Shown one piece after another: positions 41,738-50,413 of a stretch of 64,000 nucleotides of DNA. The DNA lies in assembly GCF_003182095.1 (NCBI RefSeq), contig NZ_QGTJ01000009.1, positions 119,061 through 183,060 on the forward strand, given 5' to 3'. The notes under the pieces were generated by a model, which searched no databases, was not told the DNA's origin, and worked only from the letters and a program-made list of their open reading frames with translations. This DNA comes from Plasticicumulans acidivorans. Lineage in GTDB: Bacteria > Pseudomonadota > Gammaproteobacteria > Competibacterales > Competibacteraceae. Position 1 is the first letter of the stretch. Every line of letters begins with the position of its first letter. Made by a program: the position numbers and the translations under genes.

Positions 41738-41869
41738 GTGCAACGCTTCAGCACACCTGCGGAAATCGCCACGGCGATCGCCTTCCAGCTCGCCGGTGGC
41801 AGCTGCTTCAGCACCGCTCAGACCCTGCACGTCGGCGGCGGAGCCTCGATCGGCAGGGTGGTGTTATGA
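41738..41869 (+). pseudogene. C-terminal remnant of a short-chain dehydrogenase
   Basis: About 43 residues in one frame read QRFSTPAEIATAIAFQLAG then TAQTLHVGGGASIGRVV and stop. This is the usual C-terminal end of SDR enzymes (RF..P.EIA..I.FL......TGQ.LHV.GGA). There is no Rossmann motif or catalytic Tyr-Lys upstream; arsR occupies that place. It is a truncated gene left by a past deletion or recombination. Confidence 0.7.
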
Positions 41870-41978
41870 ATGTATGGCAAAAAATGACCCGTGCACCCGC
41901 TGCCTGCGCAGCCGGTGCCCGGGTGCTCCTCCTCCAACGTCCATGTCCGCCGCAAAATCTCAGTGAGGATTCAGCGCT

Positions 41979-42095
41979 TCAGTGAATCTGTACCTCGGTA
42001 ACCTTCGGCGCTGCGGCCTCGGTCTTCGGCAGGGTGACGAACAGCATGCCGTCTCTGAATTCAGCAGAGATCCTGATGCCGTCGACGTTTTCCGG
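41979..42095 (-). pseudogene. C-terminal remnant of an Hsp20 small heat-shock protein
   Basis: On the minus strand 38 codons read PENVDGIRISAEFRDGMLFV, then TLPKTEAAAPKVTEVQIH and a stop. This is the end of the alpha-crystallin domain (LP..VD...I.A...DG.L.VTLPK) plus the C-terminal tail. Upstream residues lose the similarity at once, so only the tail of the gene survives. It lies between the SDR remnant and the phasin-like gene. Confidence 0.72.
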
Positions 42096-42185
42096 CACGC
42101 AGCCGTCCCGCCTGCGTTTCTGGCCGCTCGTGGTTGCGGGCACCTGCGTGCCCGCCGCCTCCGCACTGCAACGGCCGCCGACCGT

Positions 42186-42656
42186 TCAGCCCGCCTGCCG
42201 GGTGCGCGTCCGAATCGGCTCGGCCCGCGCCGGCTCCTGTGGCTGCTCGGTCTTGCCGAGGCTGTCCAGCGTCTGCTGCACCGCCTCGAAAGCCTGGGTT
42301 CTGGCCTGATCCAGCAGTGACCAGTCGAACTGCTTCGTCATCGCCAGGCAGGTGCGGAACACATTGGCGTTCAGTCGCTCCGTTTCCTTGAGCCAGTAGG
42401 CCTGGGTTTCACAGAAGCGCTGCATCGACTGCTGCAGATGACCGTTCCAGATGTCGGCCCAGCCTTCCAGCCACGCCTGCTGACTCTCCATCAGATCGAC
42501 GAGACAGGTCATTCCGCGACCGATGGTGTCAGGGGTTCGCGGGTCGGCATCATTGCTGTGTGCCTGCATGAATCGCCAGCCTCCGAGCATGCCTTCGAAA
42601 TTACGTTTCTGTATTTCGATGCAGTCTTCCACTAATTTTTCAGCGTTGTATAACAT
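42186..42656 (-). CDS. Phasin-like helical protein
   Basis: A 156-residue, all-helical protein with no signal peptide and a charged, proline-rich tail. The amphipathic helices and aromatic-rich pattern (QQAWLEGWADIWNGHLQQSMQRF) resemble phasins, which coat polyhydroxyalkanoate granules. It has a very strong, doubled ribosome site (GGAGGAAGGAGG), fitting an abundant protein. An Hsp20 remnant and SDR remnant next to it are also types of gene found near PHA genes. Assignment is tentative; no PHA synthase is in the window. Confidence 0.5.
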   Translation of the reverse strand: MLYNAEKLVEDCIEIQKRNFEGMLGGWRFMQAHSNDADPRTPDTIGRGMTCLVDLMESQQAWLEGWADIWNGHLQQSMQRFCETQAYWLKETERLNANVFRTCLAMTKQFDWSLLDQARTQAFEAVQQTLDSLGKTEQPQEPARAEPIRTRTRQAG

Positions 42657-42782
42657 TTCATTTTCCTCCTTCCTCCTTATCCCATTGGTTCCTGCTTGTT
42701 TTTATATTTTACAATCTTCAATACGCTTCGACGCCACTGGTCGCAATTGGGATTTACCTTACACGACAGCTACCTGCCGATC

Positions 42783-42802
42783 AGTGTCATGCAAATGACA
42801 CT
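42783..42802. promoter_or_regulatory. Perfect 8-bp inverted repeat between luxR-type gene and phasin-like gene
   Basis: AGTGTCAT-GCAA-ATGACACT sits at the end of the LuxR-type gene and about 130 bases upstream of the phasin-like start. There is no T-run after it on the minus strand, so it may be an operator for the phasin-like gene or a weak terminator of the LuxR gene. Confidence 0.5.
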
Positions 42803-43523
42803 AACTCGACTGGCTATTTATTACAATTCGACTGCAGCCGTCATGACTCAACGGAACTGGCTGACTCGTGACCGGCGAAGTGGAATTCAATACCGCCTGT
42901 AATTGCATCGCGGCTGATAATGTCGAGGCATGCAGTTTGTGCAGCGCGCGGCGTCGATAGGTTTCGACGCTGGATTCACCGAGATGCAGATCAAGGGCAA
43001 TGGCTTTATTCGAGCCTCCTGCCATGACCGCGGCCAGAACCTCGCGCTCGCGTAAGGTCAGCCGCGCGAACAGCGCGCGCACCATCAGCCGGCGGCGGCG
43101 CCAGGGCCATTCGGCCTGCCCCTTTTCGAGCACGCCGTGCAGCCTCGACAGCAGGTCGGCACAGGGCCACTGCACGACGTCGACGGCGCCGAACTTCATC
43201 AGCTGCACCGCCGAGCCAACGCTGAGCTGGCCACCGAAGCCGATCACCGGACATTCGACACCGCAGGCCGCCAGGCTGCCGCGACGGGCAATTTCGGCGA
43301 GGCGCGCGGGGCAGGCATCAAGCAGCAGACAGGCCGGATGATCCGGCCCGAGCATGGCGCAGGCGCTGGCGAGATCGCGCCATACCCTCACGGCGTAACC
43401 CGCCTGTTCGAGCCGCTGGCGCAAAGCCGGCGTACATCCGCCCCCACCGATCAGCTCGATCGTCGCGCTCGCATCCACGCTTTGCGGTGCACTCGGCGCC
43501 CCGGGCCATGCCATCGTCGCCAT
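42801..43523 (-). CDS. LuxR/FixJ-type transcriptional regulator with degenerate receiver
   Basis: A 240-residue protein. The C-terminal LuxR helix-turn-helix is clear (LTLREREVLAAVMAGGSNKAIALDLHLGESSVETYRRRALHKL, about 155-197). The N-terminal about 125 residues are shaped like a receiver domain: CLLLDACPARL holds a plausible Asp and VIGFGGQLSVGSAVQLMKFGAVDVVQWP mimics the rest. The acidic pocket and usual Lys are not obvious, so phosphorylation is doubtful. Downstream on the same strand is the phasin-like gene, a possible target. No partner kinase is adjacent. Confidence 0.78.
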   Translation of the reverse strand: MATMAWPGAPSAPQSVDASATIELIGGGGCTPALRQRLEQAGYAVRVWRDLASACAMLGPDHPACLLLDACPARLAEIARRGSLAACGVECPVIGFGGQLSVGSAVQLMKFGAVDVVQWPCADLLSRLHGVLEKGQAEWPWRRRRLMVRALFARLTLREREVLAAVMAGGSNKAIALDLHLGESSVETYRRRALHKLHASTLSAAMQLQAVLNSTSPVTSQPVPLSHDGCSRIVINSQSS

Positions 43524-43671
43524 CGTCCGCCCCCGGCTCCATGCGAAGCAGCCCTGCTGCAGAAGGCTTCTACCCCAGTCCGGGAAAAAAATCGCTGCGG
43601 TGCATCAAGCCAAGGATATGCAAGACAAATCAGGGCAGGACGAGGCCGCGTCCGGCTCAGCCTGAGCGGTT

Positions 43672-44610
43672 TCAGGCATCGTCCGCGGCGAGTGACGGAA
43701 ACGACTCCGGCGCCCCGAAGCGCTCGGTATACAGCGCAGCGATCCAGTCGATGAACACGCGCACTCGGCGCGACAGCTGGCGGTGCTGCGGATACAGTGC
43801 GGCGACCGGCAACGGCGGGCTGCGCCAGGCCGACAGCACCTCGACCAGCCGCCCGGCGCGCAGCTCCGCGGCAACGTGATAGCGCGGCAGCTGGATCAGA
43901 CCGCAGCCGCTCAGGGCGCAGATGACATAGCTCTCGGCATCGCTGACTGCCAGCCAGCCGCTCGGCGAGAATTCGCGCAGCTCGCCGTCGACGATCAGCT
44001 CGAATGGATAGCGCTGTGTCACGGTGCTGGAAAAGAAATTCACCGCCTGATGGTCGACCAGTTCCCGCGGATGCCGCGGCACACCGTGACAGCGCAGATA
44101 TTCCGGGCTGGCGCAGATCAGCTGCGGCATCAGCGCCAGGCGACGGCTCACCAGCGAAGCGTCGTGCGGATCGCCGGCACGCACCACGCAGTCGATGCCT
44201 TCGCGGATCAGATCGACCAGACGGTCACCGCTGCTGACGCGCAGCTCGATATCGGGATAACGGCGGTGAAACGCATCGATGCGCGGCAGCACGATGGCGG
44301 TCGCATGCGTGCCGTGCAGGTCGACGCGCAGCGTGCCGCGCGGGCTGGAGTTCAGGTGGCGCAGCGAGGACTCGGCGTCGTCCAGTTCACCGAGGATCTG
44401 CACACAGCGTTCGTAGAAAGCCTGTCCATCCAGCGTCGGCTGCACCTGCCGGGTCGTGCGCGCCAGCAGACGTGCGCCAAGCCGCTCCTCCAGTGCCTTG
44501 ATCGCGTTCGTGGCCGTGGCGCGCGGCAGCACCAGCGCATCGGCGGCACGGGTGAAACTGCCGAGCTCGACGATGCGGGTAAACAAACGCAGGGTCTCAA
44601 GTCGATCCAT
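43672..44610 (-). CDS. LysR-family transcriptional regulator
   Basis: A 312-residue protein with an N-terminal LysR helix-turn-helix (LETLRLFTRIVELGSFTRAADAL, ATNAIKALEERLGARLL) and a C-terminal substrate-binding domain. It is divergent from an SDR gene 194 bp away, with a T-N11-A type palindrome between. By the usual LysR arrangement it probably controls that SDR and itself. The inducer is unknown. Confidence 0.9.
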   Translation of the reverse strand: MDRLETLRLFTRIVELGSFTRAADALVLPRATATNAIKALEERLGARLLARTTRQVQPTLDGQAFYERCVQILGELDDAESSLRHLNSSPRGTLRVDLHGTHATAIVLPRIDAFHRRYPDIELRVSSGDRLVDLIREGIDCVVRAGDPHDASLVSRRLALMPQLICASPEYLRCHGVPRHPRELVDHQAVNFFSSTVTQRYPFELIVDGELREFSPSGWLAVSDAESYVICALSGCGLIQLPRYHVAAELRAGRLVEVLSAWRSPPLPVAALYPQHRQLSRRVRVFIDWIAALYTERFGAPESFPSLAADDA

Positions 44611-44633
44611 AGCACTCTATTGTTGGTGGTTTT

Positions 44634-44649
44634 TGAATGATCAAATTCA
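44634..44649. promoter_or_regulatory. LysR-type operator palindrome
   Basis: TGAAT-GATCAA-ATTCA is a perfect inverted repeat that also fits the T-N11-A LysR box. It lies 24 bases ahead of the LysR start and about 155 before the divergent SDR start. Confidence 0.6.
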
Positions 44650-44803
44650 TTTGTGCTGATTTATCCATGCGCGATCAACGGTGATGCTCTGTCTGCGGCT
44701 GGAAACCAAAGTCCCGCAGAACTGGACGTTCCGGGGACAGGCACCGCTGCCAGCGCCCGCGCGACACGGGCACCCCACCACCTCGACGAGCAGGAACCGC
44801 GTA

Positions 44804-45565
44804 ATGAATCTGACACAACCCACCACTCTAGACGACGGCCCGCGGATCGCCATTGTCAGCGGCGCTTCGCGCGGCATCGGCCGGGCCATTGCCGAACGGC
44901 TGGCGGCCGATGGCCTGGCCGTCGTCGTCAACTACGCCGGCCAGGCCGAAGGCGCGGCGCAGACCGTGGCGGCGATCAGCGCGCGCGGCGGCCGGGCGCT
45001 CGCCGTGCAGGCCGACGTCGGTAACGCCGGAGATGTCGAACGGCTGTTCGCCTGCACGCAGTCCCATTTCGGGCGTGTCGACGTCGTCGTCAACAGCGCC
45101 GGCATCATGCCGATCGCGCCGATCGCCGATGACAGTCTCGACGCCTTCGACCGCGTCATCGCCACCAATCTGCGCGGCACCTTTCTGATGATGGCCGCCG
45201 CGGCCCGCCACCTCGGGAACGGCGGTCGCTTCATCGCCTTGTCCTCCAGCGTGCTGGCGAAGAACTTCCCCGGCTACGGGCCGTATATCGCCAGCAAGGC
45301 CGGGGTCGAAGGACTGGTGCGGGTGTTCGCCAATGAGCTGCGCGGACGCAACATCACGGTCAACGCCATCGCCCCCGGCCCGGTCGCCACCGAGCTGTTC
45401 CTCTCCGGCAAAAGCGAGGGGCAGATCGCGCAGATCGTCGGCCAGGCGCCGCTCGAACGCCTCGGTCAGCCCGACGACATCGCCGCAGCGGTGTCATTCC
45501 TCGCCGGCGCCGACGGTGCCTGGGTCAACGCTCAGGTGCTGCGCGTCAACGGCGGCTTTGCCTGA
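44804..45565 (+). CDS. Short-chain dehydrogenase/reductase
   Basis: A 253-residue classical SDR. The cofactor motif is SGASRGIGRAIAE (about 18-30), NSAGIMP follows, and the catalytic Tyr and Lys are in YIASKAG. The C-terminal end is RVNGGFA. It resembles 3-oxoacyl reductase-like or glucose dehydrogenase-like members, but the substrate is not determinable. AGGA lies ahead of ATG 44804; longer readings upstream do not match SDRs. It is divergent from a LysR gene that likely regulates it. Confidence 0.88.
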   Translation: MNLTQPTTLDDGPRIAIVSGASRGIGRAIAERLAADGLAVVVNYAGQAEGAAQTVAAISARGGRALAVQADVGNAGDVERLFACTQSHFGRVDVVVNSAGIMPIAPIADDSLDAFDRVIATNLRGTFLMMAAAARHLGNGGRFIALSSSVLAKNFPGYGPYIASKAGVEGLVRVFANELRGRNITVNAIAPGPVATELFLSGKSEGQIAQIVGQAPLERLGQPDDIAAAVSFLAGADGAWVNAQVLRVNGGFA

Positions 45566-45581
45566 TCGTCCGCGTTCGGGC

Positions 45582-46394
45582 TCAGATATCCGTCGGCTGA
45601 TCAGGGATCACGGCAGCGGGACAGGCATTGAAATGCGCCGGCCGTTTATCGAGGAAGGCGCGCATGCCCTCCTCGCGGTCGGCCAGCGCGAGGCTGTGGT
45701 GAAACAGCTGCCGCTCCAGGCGCAGCCCGGCGGCGAGCGGCAGGCTGGCGCCGTCGCGCGCGGCACGCTTGATCAGCATCAGCACCTCGCCCGACAGCGT
45801 CGCCAGCTCGGCAGCCAGCGCCCGGCCTTCATCGAGCAGACGCTGGCGCGGCACGATGCGCGAGACCAGCCCGCAGCGCTCGGCCTCGCGGGCGTCCATG
45901 CGCCGGCCGCTGAGCAGCAGGTCGAGCGCCTTGGCCATGCCGATCAGCCGCGGCAGGCGCTGCGTGCCGCCGGCGCCCGGCATGGTGCCGAGGCGGATTT
46001 CCGGGTGGGCGAACACGGCGTCGTCCGCCGCCAGCACCACATCGCACATCTCCACCAGCTCGCAGCCGCCGCCGAGCGCAAAGCCCTGCACCAGCGCCAG
46101 CAGCGGCTTGGGAAATTCGCCGAGCGCCGTGCAGCAGCCGGCGAAGTCGCTGGCCACGGCGGCTTCGGCGCTGATGCCGAGCATCTCGCGGATGTCGGCA
46201 CCGGCGGCGAAGTGCTCACCCTCAGCGCGCAGCAGCACCACGCGCACCTGCGGCTCGCCCGCCAGCCGCGCCAGGTGCTCGGCGAGTGCATCGGTCAGCG
46301 CCCGGCACAGGGCATTGCGCGCAGCCGGGCGGTCGATGACCAGCTCGGCGTAACCGGCCTGCGGATACTCGCAGCGGACGAAATCGGCGGACAT
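45582..46394 (-). CDS. Enoyl-CoA hydratase/isomerase-family protein
   Basis: A 270-residue crotonase-fold protein. FAAGADIREML (about 65) supplies one oxyanion-hole turn. VQGFALGGGCELVEMCDVVLA (about 100-120) supplies the second plus the first catalytic Glu position, and LGTMPGAGGTQRLPRLIG (about 135-152) the second Glu region. It probably hydrates an enoyl-CoA in fatty or aromatic acid breakdown. It converges on the SDR gene 16 bp away. Which substrate it uses cannot be told. Confidence 0.88.
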   Translation of the reverse strand: MSADFVRCEYPQAGYAELVIDRPAARNALCRALTDALAEHLARLAGEPQVRVVLLRAEGEHFAAGADIREMLGISAEAAVASDFAGCCTALGEFPKPLLALVQGFALGGGCELVEMCDVVLAADDAVFAHPEIRLGTMPGAGGTQRLPRLIGMAKALDLLLSGRRMDAREAERCGLVSRIVPRQRLLDEGRALAAELATLSGEVLMLIKRAARDGASLPLAAGLRLERQLFHHSLALADREEGMRAFLDKRPAHFNACPAAVIPDQPTDI

Positions 46395-46515
46395 GGCGGG
46401 CCTCCTCGGAATCGTTCAGGCGGTAAGTCGCTGCACTTCACCGTAGCGAGTGCGCACGCCGACACCAGCCGCCGCCGCGCATGTCAGCCATGCACGGCGG
46501 CGCGGTAGCGCGGCG

Positions 46516-47109
46516 TCAGGTGCCGGGCATCGCCAGGTAGCGCGGCAGTGACTTGACGCGATCGATCCAGCGGGCGATGTGGCGGTACGGCGCGAGGTCG
46601 ATGCCACCTTCCGGGGCGAGCGCGACGTAGGGGAACACTGCGCAGTCGGCAATCGTCGGCCGGCCGGCGGCCAGCCAGTCATGGCTCGCCAGGTGCCCGT
46701 CGATCAGGCCGAGGATGCGCGCGGCCTTGTCCAGCGCCACCGCCTTGTCGAGGACGAAGCCGAACTTGTCGACCAGACGCGCGGCCGAAGGACCGTTCTG
46801 GATCTCGTTGGCCGAGGTCGACAGCCACTGCATCACCTCACCCTGCAGCTGCGGCTCGACCGGCCACCAGGCGGCACCGCCGTAACGCGCCGCCAGATAG
46901 ACCAGAATCGCCTGCGAGTCGCGCAGGACCAGTTCGCCGTCGACCAGGATCGGCAGCTCGCCCCAGGGGTTGAGCTCGATCAGCGGCGCGCGCTTGTGCT
47001 CGCCGCCGAGGAAGTCGACGGCGACGCAGTCGATGTCGATCTGCGCCAGTGCGGCGAACAGCCGGACCTTGTAGCAGTTGCCGGACAGTTCCAGATCATA
47101 GAGTTTCAT
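46516..47109 (-). CDS. Glutathione S-transferase
   Basis: A 197-residue GST. The thioredoxin-like N-terminal domain (KLYDLELSGNCYKVRLFAAL, GELPILVDGELVLRDSQAIL) is followed by a helical domain with PTIADCAVFPYV. The active Ser/Cys site is likely in SGNCYK. AGGAG precedes ATG 47109. It lies 19 bp after the VOC-protein gene, and a divergent LysR regulator sits upstream. The set suggests detoxification of an electrophile or aldehyde by glutathione. Confidence 0.9.
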   Translation of the reverse strand: MKLYDLELSGNCYKVRLFAALAQIDIDCVAVDFLGGEHKRAPLIELNPWGELPILVDGELVLRDSQAILVYLAARYGGAAWWPVEPQLQGEVMQWLSTSANEIQNGPSAARLVDKFGFVLDKAVALDKAARILGLIDGHLASHDWLAAGRPTIADCAVFPYVALAPEGGIDLAPYRHIARWIDRVKSLPRYLAMPGT

Positions 47110-47128
47110 GCGGGTTCTCCTGGGGTGG

Positions 47129-47587
47129 TCAGCGGGGGTGCAACAGTTGATTGAATTCGAGGACATTGCCGTCCGGATCGCGGATGAACAGCGCGATGCG
47201 GCGCGGACCGATCGGGTGCGGACCTTCGGTGATGCGGATGCCCTGGCGCTGCAGCCAGTCCTGCAGCGCCGTCAGGTCATCGACGACGAAGGCCGGATGG
47301 GTCATGCCCGGCAGCTTCACCGCCGCGTCGAGCAGCACGTTGTGGGCGGCCGGCTGGCGCGCGGCGTTGAAGATCAGGTTGATGCGCACGCCGTCGGCGC
47401 TGAGCATCTCGTTGGCCTCGTAGTCCGGGAAATGCGCGCTCTCGCTGAAGCCGAGGCGCTGGTAAAAAGCCAGTGCCTGCGCGCGGTCGCTGACGCGGAT
47501 GCCGACGTGATCGAAGGCGACGATGCGGGCGGGACTGGCAGCGGACGCGCTCGCCAGGTCCGCGGGTGAACACGATGTCGAAGTCAT
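47129..47587 (-). CDS. VOC-family (glyoxalase-like) protein
   Basis: A 152-residue vicinal-oxygen-chelate protein. IVAFDHVGIRVSD at 22-34 gives the first metal-site His, and RDPDGNVLEFNQLL near the C-terminus gives the Glu. The reading runs far upstream without other matches, so ATG 47587 is chosen. It is co-transcribed with the GST gene and divergent from the LysR gene. It is likely a glutathione-dependent lyase or dioxygenase relative; the reaction is unknown. Confidence 0.85.
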   Translation of the reverse strand: MTSTSCSPADLASASAASPARIVAFDHVGIRVSDRAQALAFYQRLGFSESAHFPDYEANEMLSADGVRINLIFNAARQPAAHNVLLDAAVKLPGMTHPAFVVDDLTALQDWLQRQGIRITEGPHPIGPRRIALFIRDPDGNVLEFNQLLHPR

Positions 47588-47710
47588 TGGCAATGCACCG
47601 AAGGCGTGTGGCCGGGAAGGTGGGACGCAGTGTCGGTGCCCGCCGCCGGCGCACCAATGCCGGCGCGCTGACAACACTTGTGCAGCCAGCGCACAGATCG
47701 GAGCCGGCCC

Positions 47711-48607
47711 ATGGATAAGCTCAAGGCGATGACCACCTTCGTGCGCATCGTCGACAGCGGCAGCCTGACCGCAGCGGCGGAGGCGCTCGGCAACTCGACG
47801 GCGGCGGTGGTGCGCAGCCTGGCGGCGCTGGAGCGCCAGCTCGGCGTGCGCTTGATCAACCGCAACACCCGCCGCCTGGCGCTGACCGACGAGGGCGCGG
47901 AATACCTCGCCTGGTGCCGGCGCATCCTCGGTGAGTTCGAGGCCATCGAACACGGCTTCGATGCCCGCCGCCTGCAGGCCAGCGGCGTGCTGCGCATCAC
48001 CGCGCCGGTCGAGCTCGGGCGCGAACACCTGCTGCCGCTGGTCAACCAGTTCCTCGACGCGCACCCGGCGCTGAGCATCGAGCTGACGCTGCTCGACCGT
48101 ATCGTCGATCTGCTCGAAGAAGGTCTGGATCTGGCGCTGCGCATCGGCCGGCTGCCGGATTCCTCGCTGGTCGCGCTGCCGCTCGGGCGCACCCGCCAGG
48201 TCATCTGCGCCAGCCCGCAGCTGATCGCGCGCCTCGGTACGCCGGCCCACCCGGTGCAGCTCGCCGAACTGCCCTGCGTGTGCTTCGCGCCGCAGGGCCG
48301 GCAGTGGAGTTTTCAGGCCGATGGCGAGGTGCTCAACGTCGAGGTGACGGCGAAGCTCGCGACCAACCAGGTGCAGGCAGTGCGCAGTGCCTGCGAACAC
48401 GGGCTCGGCTTCACCCGCCTGCTGCACTATCAGGTGGCGCCGGCGCTCGCCGCCGGCCGCCTGCAGCGCCTGCTGCAGCCGTTCGAGCCGCCGGCGCTGC
48501 CGGTGCAGCTGGTCTATCCGCATGCGCGGCTGCTGTCGGCGCGGGTGCGTCAGTTCATGGACTGGATCGCGCCGCGGCTGGCGGCCGCGCTGCCCGATGC
48601 CGGCTAG
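47711..48607 (+). CDS. LysR-family transcriptional regulator
   Basis: A 298-residue LysR protein. The N-terminal helix-turn-helix (MTTFVRIVDSGSLTAAAEAL, AVVRSLAALERQLGVRL) and effector domain resemble the DsdC/YafC-type subgroup. It is divergent from the VOC-GST pair across 123 bp and probably controls that pair. ATG 47711 directly gives the family N-terminus MDKLKAM. Confidence 0.9.
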   Translation: MDKLKAMTTFVRIVDSGSLTAAAEALGNSTAAVVRSLAALERQLGVRLINRNTRRLALTDEGAEYLAWCRRILGEFEAIEHGFDARRLQASGVLRITAPVELGREHLLPLVNQFLDAHPALSIELTLLDRIVDLLEEGLDLALRIGRLPDSSLVALPLGRTRQVICASPQLIARLGTPAHPVQLAELPCVCFAPQGRQWSFQADGEVLNVEVTAKLATNQVQAVRSACEHGLGFTRLLHYQVAPALAAGRLQRLLQPFEPPALPVQLVYPHARLLSARVRQFMDWIAPRLAAALPDAG

Positions 48608-48616
48608 CGCGCGGCC

Positions 48617-50272
48617 TCAGTCATCCGCCCTGCGCGAGGCCATCCACACCTTGAGGAACGCCGCGATCTTGCGGTGCGGCGGCTCACGCTCATCGGAGAG
48701 CAGATCAAGGAAGTCCGACAGGCGCTTGGACTTCACCACCGTGTAGAAGGTGACCCAGGTGGTCACCCCCAGCACGCCGAAGAAATATAGCAGCTTGAGC
48801 GGCAGGCCGAGCCCCTCCAGACCGAGCAGATTCATGCCGAAATAGCCGGTGACGGTGGTACCGATCAGGCCGAAGGCCGTGACCACGGTCAGGCGCACCA
48901 CGGTGTTCGCCTGCCGCCGCAGCGAGTCGGATTCGAGGTACTGGATCATGTCTTCGATGCGCTCGCGTACCTCGGCATACAGCGCCTCGGTGCCGAGAAA
49001 CTCGCGCTGCATGCGGTACAGCTCGCGCGCCTGGTACTGATCGGTCAGCGCGCGGAACCAGTAGCGGTGGGTGAAGCGCAGGAAGATTTCCTTGAGCTTG
49101 CGAATCTCGCGCTTGAAGCGCTTGACCGACTCCGGGTCGCCGATGTCGAGCTGCTTGAGCCAGTACACCAGCCGGTCCGAGAGCATCAGCAGCGTCGCCT
49201 TGTGCAGATGCGGGATCAGGAACAGCAGGAAGTACTGGTGGCGGAACTGTTCGAGCAGGCTGCCGTTCGGCGCGAAGAAATACGGCGAGTGCACGCTGCC
49301 CACCATCGTGAAGGCTTCGCCGCAGCACAGGTAGCGCACACCGGGGGCGCCGTCCGCGTCGTTATTCCAGAAGCGGTCGTAGCAGTGACGCGCCTCGAAG
49401 GCATCGGCCTCAGCGCCCTGGAACGGCGGCCGCTCGGGCGCGCCGGGCGGCGTGATCAGCGCCAGGCGCATGAAGTCATTGCGGCTCAGCCGGCGCGGAT
49501 CGTCGTCGAAGGCGAGATAGGCCATCACCAGCATGCGGTGATATTCGAGCTGGCGATAGCGCAGCAGGCCGGGCGCCGCCGAGTGGTGCTGCACCAGCGG
49601 CCGCAGCAGGAATTCCCAGTGGGCGGCTTCGATCGGCGCGCGGTACTCGCCGACGTGGCGCACGAATTTGCCGCGATCCTGATAATCGGACGCCGCCAGC
49701 ACGCGGCCATCGGCGGCCAGCCATTCGACAAGCTGCAGACAGTGGCCGCCGCTGCCGTCGGCCTCCCAGTACACCGGATAGGCGCGGCCGAAGCGATAGG
49801 TCAGCTCCTGCAGCAGATCGAGCGCGATGTCGGCGCCGTGCAGCTCGATCGCCAGCACGGTGACGTCGATGTCATAGAAAAAAAACAGCTCGACGCGGGC
49901 GACGTCGAGTTCGAGCGGCGGCTGTGCCGGGTCGGGAAACGTACAGCGCACGCGCTGCACGTCGCTGCGGCGAAACACGCGGATCGGCGATTCGGCCGCA
50001 GCCAGCGCGCTGCCCTTGCCATCGCCGTACAGAAAGCGGCGCACGTGCGGCAGGAAGGTGGCGAACTCGCGATAGCGGCTGAGCGGAAAGTCCTCGGCAT
50101 CGCCGCTGAAATCATCATCGACCTTGAGCCAGGGATTGTCCGCTCCCGGCTGTTCGAGCAGTTGCCAGTGATTCTGGATCTGCCAGTGCTCGCGCAGCGG
50201 CATCAGCTGCAGCGGCCAGAGCAGGATTTCGCGGAAGTGGCCGACGCGTGGGCGGGGGGCGTGATCGGGCAT
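48617..50272 (-). CDS. CorA-like divalent cation transporter, long form
   Basis: A 551-residue protein. Two C-terminal membrane spans follow a long charged helix; the first ends in GYFGMNLLG, the CorA GMN signature. The second span (LLYFFGVLGVTTWVTFYTVV) precedes a basic tail. The N-terminal cytoplasmic part is far larger than the family norm of about 320-370 residues in total, with around 430 residues before the spans. Magnesium or another divalent ion is the likely cargo. The gene stands alone. Confidence 0.8.
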   Translation of the reverse strand: MPDHAPRPRVGHFREILLWPLQLMPLREHWQIQNHWQLLEQPGADNPWLKVDDDFSGDAEDFPLSRYREFATFLPHVRRFLYGDGKGSALAAAESPIRVFRRSDVQRVRCTFPDPAQPPLELDVARVELFFFYDIDVTVLAIELHGADIALDLLQELTYRFGRAYPVYWEADGSGGHCLQLVEWLAADGRVLAASDYQDRGKFVRHVGEYRAPIEAAHWEFLLRPLVQHHSAAPGLLRYRQLEYHRMLVMAYLAFDDDPRRLSRNDFMRLALITPPGAPERPPFQGAEADAFEARHCYDRFWNNDADGAPGVRYLCCGEAFTMVGSVHSPYFFAPNGSLLEQFRHQYFLLFLIPHLHKATLLMLSDRLVYWLKQLDIGDPESVKRFKREIRKLKEIFLRFTHRYWFRALTDQYQARELYRMQREFLGTEALYAEVRERIEDMIQYLESDSLRRQANTVVRLTVVTAFGLIGTTVTGYFGMNLLGLEGLGLPLKLLYFFGVLGVTTWVTFYTVVKSKRLSDFLDLLSDEREPPHRKIAAFLKVWMASRRADD

Positions 50273-50413
50273 GGCGGGCCGTCGCTGGGCTGAAAGGCCC
50301 TGCGAAGTGTAGTCAACACCATCTGGCGAGCACGGCCGTAGCCGGACGGCGCTGGTGCGCTGCGGCGGCGTCTGTTAGACCGGACGCCTCCTCCCGGCCA
50401 CGGTGCCCGCAGC

